64,000 bases of DNA from Pseudomonas antarctica (lineage in GTDB: Bacteria; Pseudomonadota; Gammaproteobacteria; Pseudomonadales; Pseudomonadaceae), in contig NZ_UYXQ01000010.1 of NCBI RefSeq assembly GCF_900624995.1, forward strand, positions 1 through 64,000, read 5' to 3'. The translations under genes were made by a program, and so were the position numbers. The notes under the pieces were generated by a model. The model was not told where the DNA came from. It worked only from the letters and a program-made list of their open reading frames with translations, and ran no database searches. Shown here one piece after another: positions 55,242 to 64,000 of the stretch (positions within the stretch are counted from its first letter, which is position 1; the number at the start of each line of letters is the position of its first letter).

Positions 55242-58200
55242 TTGTCCAAAGTCACGCCGCCCACTCCCCTGCGCGCCGCTCATATAGCGCCGGGAGCGCC
55301 CCTGCACGGCACCCTCAAAGGCGCATTGGCGACGCTTGTCCTGATGCTGCTCGCGTTATTGTTCTGGCAACTGCTGGACCAATTGCAGCAAAACCAAAAA
55401 AACCAGCAACAGTACACCATTGACTACAGCGCCGACCTGGCTGAACAGATCAGCCTGAACATGGCCCTGAGCGCAAAAATAGCGCTGAATTTACTGCCGA
55501 TGGTCGAGCCGCCGCGCAACGACGAACAGCAACAGACGCTGATGCGCACCTTGCAACGCTCGCTGCCGGAGCTGCGCAGTGTTGCCCTGCTGGCCCCCAG
55601 CGGCGCGATGATCAGCGACAGCGCCAAAAACAGCCAGGACAGCGCCTGGCTTGAAGAGCTGGTGCAGCGCAGCCACTCGCAGCCTTATTACCTGAGCAAC
55701 AACACCGACGGCACGCTTATCTATCTGTTGTTGCAGCAGCCCAGTGGCGGCTCGAAAATGTATTGGGCTCTGCGCCTGGCGCCCAGTTACCTGAGCAACC
55801 TCACCCGCCAGGACAGCCAGGGCCAGCGCCCGATGTGGGCCGTGGAGAACCGTCTCAACCACCGCGTGGTCAGCCGTGACAACGGCATGCCGGCGCAATG
55901 GGCCTCTGCTCTCACGCCGGACGAATTGAATAAAAGCGTGCTGGTCACGCCGCTGAGCAAAAGCGACTGGCAGTTGCGCGGGCTGTTCGACCGCAGCGCC
56001 GTGCTGGAGCAACTGCTGCCGGCGTTTATCGGCAAATGCCTGCTGGGCCTGGCCTTCTCGCTGATCCCGGTGATCGTGCTGCTCAACATGCGCCGCCGCC
56101 AGCGCCAGGTGCATGAAGGCCGCCGCCGTTACCAGGATATTTTCGAAGGCACCGGCGTGGCCCTGTGCGTGCTCGACCTGTCGGGCTTGAAGGCGTTCTT
56201 CGATAAAGCCCACCTGCACACCCGTGAGCAATTGCAGGCGTGGCTGCACAACAACGCCGAAGAACGCCAACAACTGCTCAAGGAGTTACGCATCACCGAG
56301 GTCAACCAGGTGGCTGTGCGCCTGTTGAACGTGAGGTCTTGCGAGCAAGCCTGGGAGCGCCTGATCGATGACTGCCCGCGCAACGCCACAGCCATCGGTT
56401 ATCAGGTGTTAGAGGCCGTACTGACCCAGCAAAAACAGCTGGAGCTGGAAATCCAGCTCAATGACGTCGACGGCAATGATCAATACCTGTGGCTGGTGAT
56501 GCGCCTGCCGGAGCAGCAGGACGACTTCAAGGCGGTGATCCTCAGCATCAGCGACATCACCAGCCGCAAGCTGATCGAGCTGTCGCTGGTGGAGCGCGAA
56601 AGCTTCTGGTCAGACGTGGTGCGCACCGTGCCGGACCACCTGTATGTGCAGGACGTGATCAGCCAGCGGATGATCTTCAGCAACCACCATTTGGGCCACA
56701 CCCTGGGCTACAACAGGGAAGAACTGCAGCAAATGGGCGAGTACTTTTGGGAAATCCTGCTGCACCCGGAAGACGCCGAGTATTACCACGACTTACGCCA
56801 ACAGCAACGCGATGAAAGTTACACCACTCAGTTGCAATGCCAGTTGCGCTTTCGGCACCGCAATAACCAATGGCGGCGCTTCGATATCCGCGAGCAAGCC
56901 CTGGCACGCGACAAGACCGCCGTGGTCACGCGGATCATCGGCGTGGCCAAGGACATCACCGACCAGATCGAAGCCAGCGAATCCCTGCGTGACAGCGAGC
57001 AGCGCTACCGCATGCTGGCCGAAAGCATCAGCGACGTGATCTGCTCCACCGACAGCCAGTTGGCCCTCAACTACATCAGCCCGTCGGTCAGTGCCGTGCT
57101 CGGTTATGACGTGGATTGGGTGTTCAAGAATGGCTGGCAGTCGATCATCGCCAACCCGCAACAATTGACCGGTATTTACAGCCTGGTGGAACAGGTCAGC
57201 CGTTCGCTGGGCGACGTTGCGGCGTTGAATAAGCTGCGCGATGACGTGCAAACCCAGCTGTTCTTGTTCGACTGCCTGCGCGCCGATGGGCGCAAGGTGC
57301 CGATCGAGCTGCGCCTGGTGCTGGTGTGGGACGAACACGGCGCGTTTGAAGGCATCCTCGGTGTCGGCCGCGATATCAGCCAGCAACGCCGCGCCGAGAA
57401 AGACCTGCGCATGGCCGCCACGGTATTCGAACACTCCACCTCGGCGATTCTGATCACCGACCCGGCGGGCTACATCGTGCAAGCCAACGAGGCGTTCAGC
57501 CGTGTCAGCGGTTATGCCGTGGCGGATGTGCTCGACCAGTTGCCGAACATGCTCACGGTCGACGAACAGCAGGAAGCTCACCTGCGTTATGTGCTCAAGC
57601 AACTGCACCAGCACAGTACCTGGGAAGGTGAAGTGTGGCTCAAGCGGCGCAATGGCGAACATTACCCGGCGTGGGTCGGCATTACCGCCGTGTTCGATGA
57701 CGAAGGCGACTTGGCGAGCTACGTGTGCTTCTTCAGCGATATCAGCGAGCGCAAGGCGAGCGAACAACGCATCCACCGCCTGGCCTACTACGACGCCCTG
57801 ACCCACCTGCCCAACCGCACCCTGTTCCAGGATCGCCTGCACACCGCATTGCAGGCAGCGGATCGGCAGAAGTCGTGGGTGGTGCTGATGTTCCTCGACC
57901 TCGACCGCTTCAAGCCGATCAACGACTCCTTGGGCCACGCCGCTGGCGACCGCATGCTCAAGGAGATGGCCACCCGCCTGCTGGGCTGCGTGGCCGAAGA
58001 CGACACCGTGGCACGCATGGGCGGCGACGAATTCACCTTGCTGCTGCAACCGCGAGCCAGCCGCGAGATGGCGCTGAACCGCGCAATCACCGTGGCCGAG
58101 CAGATTCTGGCGAGCCTGGTGAAGCCGTTCGTACTGGAAGGCCGCGAATTCTTCGTGACCGCCAGTATCGGCATCGCCTTGAGCCCGCAGGACGGCAACG

Positions 58201-59093
58201 AGCTGAGCCAACTGATGAAAAACGCCGACACCGCGATGTACCACGCCAAGGAGCGCGGCAAGAACAACTTCCAGTTCTACCAGGCGGATATGAACGCCAG
58301 TGCGCTTGAGCGTCTGGAGTTGGAAAGCGACCTGCGCCACGCCCTGGAGCAGAACGAATTCGTGCTGTATTACCAACCGCAGTTCAGCGGCGATGGCAAA
58401 CGTTTGACCGGCGCCGAAGCGCTGCTGCGCTGGCGCCACCCACGCCGTGGGCTGGTGCCGCCGGGTGATTTCATTCCGGTGCTGGAAGAGTTGGGGCTGG
58501 TGGTGGACGTGGGCGATTGGGTGCTGGCGGAAGCCTGCCGCCAGCTCAAGACCTGGCACCAGAACAAGGTGCGCGTGCCGAAAGTCTCGGTGAACATCTC
58601 GGCGCGGCAATTCTCGGACGGCCAACTGGGCGAGCGCATCGCTACCATCCTCAGGGACACTGGCCTGCCGCCGGCGTGCCTGGAATTGGAGCTGACTGAA
58701 AGTATCCTGATGCGTGAGGTCAACGAGGCCATGCAGATCCTCGCCAGCCTGAAAAACCTCGGCCTGAGCATCGCGGTGGACGATTTCGGCACGGGTTATT
58801 CGTCGCTGAACTACCTCAAGCAATTCCCCATCGACGTGTTGAAGATCGACCGCACGTTTGTCGATGGCCTGCCGTCCGGCGAACAGGATGCGCAAATCGC
58901 CCGCGCCATTATCGCCATGGCCCACAGCCTGAACCTGGCGGTGATCGCCGAGGGTGTGGAAACCCATGAGCAGCTGGACTTCCTGCGCGAGCATGGTTGC
59001 GATGAAGTGCAGGGCTATCTGTTTGGGCGGCCGATGCCAGCGAATCGGTTTGAGGCGCAGTTCAGTAACGATGCGCTATTCATGTTCGACTGA
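55242..59093 (+). CDS. morA: PAS-GGDEF-EAL membrane regulator MorA
   Basis: 1,283 aa from TTG 55242 (AGGAT upstream). An N-terminal helix and a periplasmic sensory region are followed by a second helix (~265-290, [16 protein letters not shown]). Several PAS/PAC modules come next (~400-880; [41 protein letters not shown]). The diguanylate cyclase domain has an intact MGGDEF (~927), and the c-di-GMP phosphodiesterase domain an intact EALLRW (~1059) and [10 protein letters not shown]. Both catalytic motifs look active. In P. aeruginosa, MorA adjoins the same glyA gene and controls motility and biofilm; this synteny supports the name. Confidence 0.9.
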   Translation: MSKVTPPTPLRAAHIAPGAPLHGTLKGALATLVLMLLALLFWQLLDQLQQNQKNQQQYTIDYSADLAEQISLNMALSAKIALNLLPMVEPPRNDEQQQTLMRTLQRSLPELRSVALLAPSGAMISDSAKNSQDSAWLEELVQRSHSQPYYLSNNTDGTLIYLLLQQPSGGSKMYWALRLAPSYLSNLTRQDSQGQRPMWAVENRLNHRVVSRDNGMPAQWASALTPDELNKSVLVTPLSKSDWQLRGLFDRSAVLEQLLPAFIGKCLLGLAFSLIPVIVLLNMRRRQRQVHEGRRRYQDIFEGTGVALCVLDLSGLKAFFDKAHLHTREQLQAWLHNNAEERQQLLKELRITEVNQVAVRLLNVRSCEQAWERLIDDCPRNATAIGYQVLEAVLTQQKQLELEIQLNDVDGNDQYLWLVMRLPEQQDDFKAVILSISDITSRKLIELSLVERESFWSDVVRTVPDHLYVQDVISQRMIFSNHHLGHTLGYNREELQQMGEYFWEILLHPEDAEYYHDLRQQQRDESYTTQLQCQLRFRHRNNQWRRFDIREQALARDKTAVVTRIIGVAKDITDQIEASESLRDSEQRYRMLAESISDVICSTDSQLALNYISPSVSAVLGYDVDWVFKNGWQSIIANPQQLTGIYSLVEQVSRSLGDVAALNKLRDDVQTQLFLFDCLRADGRKVPIELRLVLVWDEHGAFEGILGVGRDISQQRRAEKDLRMAATVFEHSTSAILITDPAGYIVQANEAFSRVSGYAVADVLDQLPNMLTVDEQQEAHLRYVLKQLHQHSTWEGEVWLKRRNGEHYPAWVGITAVFDDEGDLASYVCFFSDISERKASEQRIHRLAYYDALTHLPNRTLFQDRLHTALQAADRQKSWVVLMFLDLDRFKPINDSLGHAAGDRMLKEMATRLLGCVAEDDTVARMGGDEFTLLLQPRASREMALNRAITVAEQILASLVKPFVLEGREFFVTASIGIALSPQDGNELSQLMKNADTAMYHAKERGKNNFQFYQADMNASALERLELESDLRHALEQNEFVLYYQPQFSGDGKRLTGAEALLRWRHPRRGLVPPGDFIPVLEELGLVVDVGDWVLAEACRQLKTWHQNKVRVPKVSVNISARQFSDGQLGERIATILRDTGLPPACLELELTESILMREVNEAMQILASLKNLGLSIAVDDFGTGYSSLNYLKQFPIDVLKIDRTFVDGLPSGEQDAQIARAIIAMAHSLNLAVIAEGVETHEQLDFLREHGCDEVQGYLFGRPMPANRFEAQFSNDALFMFD

Positions 59094-59248
59094 TTCGCTG
59101 CGTCTGTGGCGAGCCCGCTCGCCACAGGGAGGCCGCCTATCCCCAGATGAGCCCCACTTGTCCGCGACATGATGTCCTTTCATATGCCATCTAAAACCCA
59201 TTGGGTTAGAATGCCCTCCTTTTCTGCCCCCGATCCTTGAGGACCGCC

Positions 59249-60502
59249 ATGTTCAGCCGTGATTTGACCATTGCCAAGTACGACGCCGATCTCTTCGCCG
59301 CCATGGAGCAAGAAGCCGTGCGCCAGGAAGAGCACATTGAGCTGATCGCTTCGGAAAACTACACCAGCCCTGCGGTCATGGAGGCTCAAGGTTCGGTTCT
59401 GACCAACAAGTACGCCGAAGGCTACCCAGGCAAGCGCTACTACGGCGGTTGCGAGTACGTCGACGTGGTTGAGCAACTGGCCATCGACCGTGCCAAGGAA
59501 CTGTTCGGGGCCGATTACGCCAACGTCCAGCCACACGCCGGTTCCCAAGCCAACAGCGCCGTATACCTGGCGCTGCTGCAAGGCGGCGACACCATTCTGG
59601 GCATGAGCCTGGCTCACGGCGGTCACCTGACCCACGGTGCCAGCGTTTCCTCCTCCGGCAAGCTGTACAACGCCGTTCAATACGGTATCGATGCCAACGG
59701 CCTGATCGACTACGACGAAGTCGAGCGTCTGGCGGTTGAACACAAGCCAAAAATGATCGTGGCCGGTTTCTCTGCCTACTCGCAGATTCTGGACTTCCCA
59801 CGCTTCCGCGCTATCGCCGACAAGGTTGGCGCTTACCTGTTCGTCGACATGGCCCACGTGGCCGGTCTGGTCGCCGCTGGCGTCTACCCGAACCCGGTGC
59901 CTTACGCTGACGTGGTGACCACCACCACCCACAAGACCCTGCGCGGTCCACGTGGCGGCCTGATCCTGGCGCGCGCCAACGCCGATATCGAGAAGAAGCT
60001 GAACTCCGCTGTATTCCCAGGCGCCCAAGGCGGCCCGCTGGAGCACGTGATCGCGGCTAAAGCGATCTGCTTCAAAGAAGCCCTGCAGCCTGAGTTCAAG
60101 ACTTACCAGCAACAAGTGGTGAAGAACGCCAAAGCCATGGCCGGTGTGTTCATCGAACGCGGCTACGACGTGGTGTCCGGCGGTACTGAAAACCACCTGT
60201 TCCTGCTGTCGCTGATCAAGCAGGACATTTCCGGTAAAGATGCTGACGCTGCCCTGGGCAAAGCCTTCATCACCGTGAACAAGAACTCCGTGCCGAACGA
60301 CCCACGTTCGCCGTTCGTCACCTCCGGCCTGCGCTTCGGTACTCCGGCTGTGACCACGCGTGGCTTTAAAGAAGCAGAGTGCAAGGAACTGGCCGGCTGG
60401 ATCTGCGACATCCTGGCGGACCTGAACAACGAAGCCGTGATCGACGCGGTACGTGAGAAGGTCAAGGCCATCTGCAAAAAGCTGCCGGTATACGGCGCTT
60501 GA
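59249..60502 (+). CDS. glyA: Serine hydroxymethyltransferase
   Basis: 417 aa, PLP enzyme converting serine and tetrahydrofolate to glycine and methylene-tetrahydrofolate. The N-terminus [22 protein letters not shown] is family-like, and a GAGGA site precedes ATG 59249. Conserved [28 protein letters not shown], and the PLP lysine in [16 protein letters not shown]. Downstream of morA as in other pseudomonads; an intrinsic terminator follows. Confidence 0.97.
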   Translation: MFSRDLTIAKYDADLFAAMEQEAVRQEEHIELIASENYTSPAVMEAQGSVLTNKYAEGYPGKRYYGGCEYVDVVEQLAIDRAKELFGADYANVQPHAGSQANSAVYLALLQGGDTILGMSLAHGGHLTHGASVSSSGKLYNAVQYGIDANGLIDYDEVERLAVEHKPKMIVAGFSAYSQILDFPRFRAIADKVGAYLFVDMAHVAGLVAAGVYPNPVPYADVVTTTTHKTLRGPRGGLILARANADIEKKLNSAVFPGAQGGPLEHVIAAKAICFKEALQPEFKTYQQQVVKNAKAMAGVFIERGYDVVSGGTENHLFLLSLIKQDISGKDADAALGKAFITVNKNSVPNDPRSPFVTSGLRFGTPAVTTRGFKEAECKELAGWICDILADLNNEAVIDAVREKVKAICKKLPVYGA

Positions 60503-60519
60503 TTGCAGTTGCTTGAACA

Positions 60520-60550
60520 AAAAGCCCGGCTTTAGAGCCGGGCTTTTTTA
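60520..60550 (+). terminator. glyA terminator
   Basis: AAAGCCCGGCTTTAGAGCCGGGCTTTTTTAT immediately after glyA. Confidence 0.9.
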
Positions 60551-60591
60551 TGCCTGAAATCACTGCTTTCCCAACTTGAAATGCATTTCCC

Positions 60592-60680
60592 TGTGGGAGC
60601 TGGCTTGCCTGCGATGGCGGTGTATCAGTCACAACTGTATCAGATGAAAAACCGCTATCGCAGGCAAGCCAGCTCCCACA
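60592..60680. repeat. REPIN downstream of glyA
   Basis: Inverted REP pair: TGTGGGAGCTGGCTTGCCTGCGAT and ATCGCAGGCAAGCCAGCTCCCACA about 40 bp apart. It lies between glyA and the 3' end of the yjiA-like gene. Confidence 0.85.
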
Positions 60681-60698
60681 ATTTGATCGCATTTCAAA

Positions 60699-61658
60699 TC
60701 AAAATTGGTAGACCTTCGCAAAGCCCTCGCGAATCTTGTCTTCTGGCAGTTCGTCAGCAATAAACACAATCACACTTTCGCGCGCCTCACCTTCGGCCCA
60801 TTCGGTATCCCAATCAAAGCCGTAGAGCTTGAGCACGCCTTGGAACACCATGCGCCGGTCTTCCCCGGCAATGTTCAGCACGCCCTTGTAGCGCAGCAGT
60901 TGCTTGCCGTGGTCTTCCAGCAACTCGTTCATGAACTCACTGAGGCGGTCGATATCCAGCGGCTGGTCGGTGCGCAGCACCAGGCTGGAAATGCGGTCGA
61001 TAGATGGCGCGGCGCTGACCGGGCGCAGGCTCATGCCGGCGTTGAGGTTGAAGCCGCGCACGTCGAGTAGCTCGGCCAGGTCGATAGCGCCGTGGTCGAC
61101 CACACGAATCGGCGCGCGGCGGTTGATGCGGGTCAGACGCTGGCTGAGGGCGTCGAACGTCGCCTCGTCCACCAGGTCGCGCTTGCTCACCAGCAGGCGG
61201 TCGGCGAAACCGATCTGGGCCTGGGCGATGGTCTGGGTCAGGTGATGTTCGGCGTGGGCCGCGTCCACCACGGTGATGATACCGTCGAGGATGTAGCGCT
61301 CGCGCAGTTCTTCATCGATGAAAAAGGTCTGGGCCACCGGCGCAGGATCCGCCAGCCCGGTGCACTCGATCACCAGACGGTCGAAGGCGATCTCGCCGCT
61401 GTCCAGGCGTTCCAGCAGCAGGTACAGGGCTTTGGTCAGGTCGGTGTGGATTGTGCAACACACGCAGCCATTGGACAGGGTCATGACTTGCACCGGTTCA
61501 GCGCCCAGCAATTGGGTGTCGATACCGGCATCACTGAATTCGTTTTCGATCACGGCGATTTTCAGGCCGTGTTCGGCCTTGAGCAGGTGGCGCAGCAAGG
61601 TGGTTTTGCCGGCGCCGAGGAAGCCGCTGAGGATGGTGACGGGGATGGGAGAGGACAA
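60699..61658 (-). CDS. yjiA: CobW/YjiA-family GTPase
   Basis: 319 aa from TTG 61658 (AAGGAG six nt upstream, chosen over ATG 61688, whose extra residues are not conserved). G3E GTPase: Walker A SGFLGAGKTTLL, CXCC metal motif in SNGCVCCTIHTDL, GTPase motif ECTGLADP, and a CobW_C domain at the C-terminus. Proposed metallochaperone for zinc or other metals; in Pseudomonas it is linked to the CstA-YbdD cluster. Flanked by two REPINs. Confidence 0.9.
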   Translation of the reverse strand: MSSPIPVTILSGFLGAGKTTLLRHLLKAEHGLKIAVIENEFSDAGIDTQLLGAEPVQVMTLSNGCVCCTIHTDLTKALYLLLERLDSGEIAFDRLVIECTGLADPAPVAQTFFIDEELRERYILDGIITVVDAAHAEHHLTQTIAQAQIGFADRLLVSKRDLVDEATFDALSQRLTRINRRAPIRVVDHGAIDLAELLDVRGFNLNAGMSLRPVSAAPSIDRISSLVLRTDQPLDIDRLSEFMNELLEDHGKQLLRYKGVLNIAGEDRRMVFQGVLKLYGFDWDTEWAEGEARESVIVFIADELPEDKIREGFAKVYQF

Positions 61659-61705
61659 AATATTCTCCTTGAAGAAACACAGAAACAAATGTGGGAGCAG
61701 ACCTA

Positions 61706-61792
61706 TGTGGGAGCTGGCTTGCCTGCGATGCAGACACCTCGGTCTTCCAGTTAGACCGAGCTGATGCTATCGCAGGCAAGCCAGCTCCCACA
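61706..61792. repeat. REPIN upstream of the yjiA-like gene
   Basis: Inverted REP pair TGTGGGAGCTGGCTTGCCTGCGAT / ATCGCAGGCAAGCCAGCTCCCACA enclosing ~40 bp. Its arms match the element at 60592-60680, so both intergenic flanks of this gene carry the same REPIN family. Confidence 0.85.
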
Positions 61793-61837
61793 CAAGCCCG
61801 CTCCCACAGGGGATCACCACACGCCCAACTTACCGGG

Positions 61838-62035
61838 CTAGCAGCACTTAGGCCCACCCTTGCCACCGTAACGGGCTTCCTGGCGTTCCCGGAAGAACGC
61901 CTTGTAGTCCATCACCGGTTTGTCCGGGTGTTTGGTTTGCATATGCTCGACGTAAGTGTCGTAGTCGGGCATACCGACCATCAGGCGTGCGGCCTGACCG
62001 AGGTATTTACCGAGGCGACTGATGTCATTGAACAT
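61838..62035 (-). CDS. ybdD: YbdD/YjiX family protein
   Basis: 65 aa. DUF466/Ybd[46 protein letters not shown], ending in GGPKCC. Encoded directly after cstA, its standard partner; in E. coli YbdD/YjiX is required for pyruvate uptake by the CstA-type carrier. 15 bp downstream of cstA. Confidence 0.92.
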   Translation of the reverse strand: MFNDISRLGKYLGQAARLMVGMPDYDTYVEHMQTKHPDKPVMDYKAFFRERQEARYGGKGGPKCC

Positions 62036-62050
62036 GCTTGCAATCCTCGA

Positions 62051-64000
62051 TTACGCGTCCGGAACAGCCTGGAACGGGGCTTCTTTATCCGTACGTTCTT
62101 TGTTGCCCCAGGCGGCGACGCCGACCTTGAGCGCATAGAACAGGATGCTGAACACCACGAACAGGAACAGCGCCGTCAGCGTTGCGTTGGTGTAGGCGTT
62201 CCAGATCACATGCTGCATCTGGTCGATGTTCTTGGCCGGCGCGAGGATCTGGCCGTTGGCCAGGGCATCGCTGTACTTCTTGGCCAACGACAGGAAGCCG
62301 ATCGCCGGGTTGGCGTCGAACAGCTTGATGAAGCCTGCGGTGGTGGTGCAGATCAGCAGCCAAACCGCCGGTAGCATAGTCACCCAGATGTAGCGCTGGC
62401 GCTTCATTTTGATCAGCACAACGGTGGCGAGCATCAGCGCGATACCGGCGAGCATCTGGTTGGAGATACCGAACAGCGGCCACAAGGTGTTGATACCGCC
62501 CAAGGGGTCGATCACGCCTTGGTACAGCAGGTAACCCCACATCGCCACACAACCTGCGGTCGCAATCAGGTTGGCGGTCCAGGACTCGGTACGTTTGAGC
62601 GACGGCACGAAGGAGCCGAGCAAGTCTTGCAACATGAACCGGCCGGCACGGGTACCGGCGTCGACCGCCGTCAGGATGAACAGCGCTTCAAACAGGATCG
62701 CGAAGTGGTACCAGAACGCCATGGTGTTTTCACCCGGCAGCACACTGTGCAGGATCTGCGCGATACCCACCGCCAAGGTCGGCGCACCGCCGGCGCGCGC
62801 CAGGATGGTGGTTTCGCCGATGTCATGGGCCACGGCTTGCAGCGCTTCCGGAGTAATTGCAAACCCCCAACTGCTGACGGTTTGCGCCACGGTCATTACG
62901 TCACCGCCAACCACAGCGGCCGGGCTGTTCATGGCGAAGTACACGCCTGGCTCGATCACCGATGCGGCAACCATCGCCATGATGGCCACGAACGACTCCA
63001 TCAGCATCGCGCCGTAACCGATGTAGCGCGAGTTGACTTCGTTATCCAGCAGCTTGGGCGTGGTGCCCGAGGAAATCAGTGCGTGGAAACCCGAGACCGC
63101 GCCACAGGCAATGGTGATGAACAGGAACGGGAACAAACCGCCCTTCCACACCGGGCCGGTGCCGTCGATGAATTGGGTCAGAGCCGGCATTTTCAGCTCT
63201 GGCATGGTGACCAGGATGCCGATCGCCAGGGCGATGATGGTGCCGATTTTGAGGAAGGTGGAGAGGTAGTCACGCGGCGCCAGGATCAGCCACACCGGCA
63301 GTACCGCGGCGACGAAACCGTAGCCGATCAGCATCCAGGTGATCTGGATGCCAGTGAACGAGAAGGCTTTGGCCCAAAACGGGTCAGCGGCAATCTGCCC
63401 GCCCAGCCAGATCGAACCGAGCAGCAAGAGCACGCCGATGACCGAGATTTCCCCAATGCGGCCCGGGCGGATGTAGCGCATGTACACGCCCATGAACATC
63501 GCGATCGGGATGGTCGCCATCACGGTGAAGATGCCCCACGGGCTCTCGGCCAGGGCCTTGACCACGATCAGCGCCAGCACCGCGAGGATGATGATCATGA
63601 TCAGGAAGCAGCCGAACAGCGCGATGGTGCCGGGGATGCGGCCCATCTCTTCGCGAACCATGTCCCCCAAGGAACGGCCGTTACGACGGGTGGACAGGAA
63701 CAGGACCATGAAGTCTTGCACCGCACCGGCCAGCACCACGCCGGCAATCAGCCACAGGGTGCCGGGCAGGTAGCCCATTTGCGCCGCCAATACCGGACCG
63801 ACCAGCGGGCCTGCACCGGCAATCGCCGCAAAGTGGTGACCAAAAAGGATGTGTTTGTTGGTCGGCACATAGTCCAGACCGTCATTATTGAGCACGGCGG
63901 GGGTGGCCCGCCGTGGATCAAGTTGCATCACGTTGTTAGCGATGAACAGACTGTAGTAACGGTACGCAACCAGGTAGATGGCCACCGCAGCGACCACAAT
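62051..64000 (-). CDS. cstA: CstA-family pyruvate/peptide carrier (5' end beyond window)
   Basis: At least 650 codons; the frame stays open to the right edge, so the start (family length ~690) lies beyond it. The GTG at 63997 is internal. Family segments: YYSLFIANNVMQLDPRRATPAV, HILFGHHFAAIAGAGPLVGPVLAAQMGY, and about 15-18 membrane helices. CstA is induced in carbon starvation and transports pyruvate or peptides. Operon with ybdD. Confidence 0.93.
   Translation of the reverse strand: MVVAAVAIYLVAYRYYSLFIANNVMQLDPRRATPAVLNNDGLDYVPTNKHILFGHHFAAIAGAGPLVGPVLAAQMGYLPGTLWLIAGVVLAGAVQDFMVLFLSTRRNGRSLGDMVREEMGRIPGTIALFGCFLIMIIILAVLALIVVKALAESPWGIFTVMATIPIAMFMGVYMRYIRPGRIGEISVIGVLLLLGSIWLGGQIAADPFWAKAFSFTGIQITWMLIGYGFVAAVLPVWLILAPRDYLSTFLKIGTIIALAIGILVTMPELKMPALTQFIDGTGPVWKGGLFPFLFITIACGAVSGFHALISSGTTPKLLDNEVNSRYIGYGAMLMESFVAIMAMVAASVIEPGVYFAMNSPAAVVGGDVMTVAQTVSSWGFAITPEALQAVAHDIGETTILARAGGAPTLAVGIAQILHSVLPGENTMAFWYHFAILFEALFILTAVDAGTRAGRFMLQDLLGSFVPSLKRTESWTANLIATAGCVAMWGYLLYQGVIDPLGGINTLWPLFGISNQMLAGIALMLATVVLIKMKRQRYIWVTMLPAVWLLICTTTAGFIKLFDANPAIGFLSLAKKYSDALANGQILAPAKNIDQMQHVIWNAYTNATLTALFLFVVFSILFYALKVGVAAWGNKERTDKEAPFQAVPDA

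Noticed and set aside
56793..58994. 733-aa minus-strand ORF opposite morA
   Set aside because: Shadow of the PAS-GGDEF-EAL gene, whose catalytic motifs are all in the sense frame.

Overview
The window is a chromosomal segment of a Pseudomonas of the fluorescens group. Evidence: the blocks grpE-dnaK-dnaJ-dapB-carA-carB-greA, omlA/fur/recN, ratA-rnfH, smpB, lldR/lldP/dld and morA-glyA-yjiA-ybdD-cstA appear in Pseudomonas order; the tmRNA encodes the tag ANDENYGQEFALAA; and GC-rich spacers carry Pseudomonas REP/REPIN palindromes.

Layout. 1-10.6 kb, minus strand: a DUF4149-type membrane protein cut by the window edge, greA, carB, carA (behind an attenuator-like leader), dapB, dnaJ, dnaK and grpE. 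grpE and dnaK each have a clear sigma-32 promoter. 10.8-15.1 kb: recN (with a LexA-type box), fur, omlA/bamE, rnfH, ratA and smpB. 15.1-20.8 kb: lactate utilisation, with lldR divergent from lldP and an FAD/Fe-S D-lactate dehydrogenase. A perfect 17-bp operator lies between them, and no L-lactate dehydrogenase gene is present. 20.8-38.3 kb: a secreted small protein, ssrA (tmRNA), a DUF3298-like exported protein, an ArnT-family glycosyltransferase, a YqhA protein, a lipoprotein, a Lon-type AAA protease, DUF3015 and DUF4105 proteins, chorismate mutase, a DUF3077 protein behind a structured leader, a small lipoprotein, a GreA/GreB-family factor, gdhA and ettA.

38.5-54.9 kb is an accessory island between ettA and morA. 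It encodes a periplasmic adaptor, a second adaptor with a cytoplasmic GAF-like domain, and a PqqD-like/M50-peptidase/lipoyl membrane protein. It also holds a GNAT acetyltransferase, two convergent genes (a small DUF6916-like protein and a Tail_Collar/MdpB protein), a PAPS-type sulfotransferase and a ~2,118-aa LEPR-XLL/DUF4347 protein with 13 Big_12-like repeats. A TolC-family outer-membrane lipoprotein, an APS kinase and the N-terminal stub of a 2OG-Fe(II) aspartyl/asparaginyl hydroxylase complete it. I read it as a dedicated export-and-modification system for the giant protein. The M50 hybrid replaces the usual ABC transporter, and the APS kinase makes PAPS for the sulfotransferase. This is the best candidate here for an under-described system. 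Its function is inferred from gene content and order.

55.2-64 kb: morA (PAS-GGDEF-EAL), glyA, a CobW/YjiA GTPase flanked by two REPINs, ybdD and cstA (5' end beyond the window). Many long antisense ORFs are shadows of real genes and were left out.
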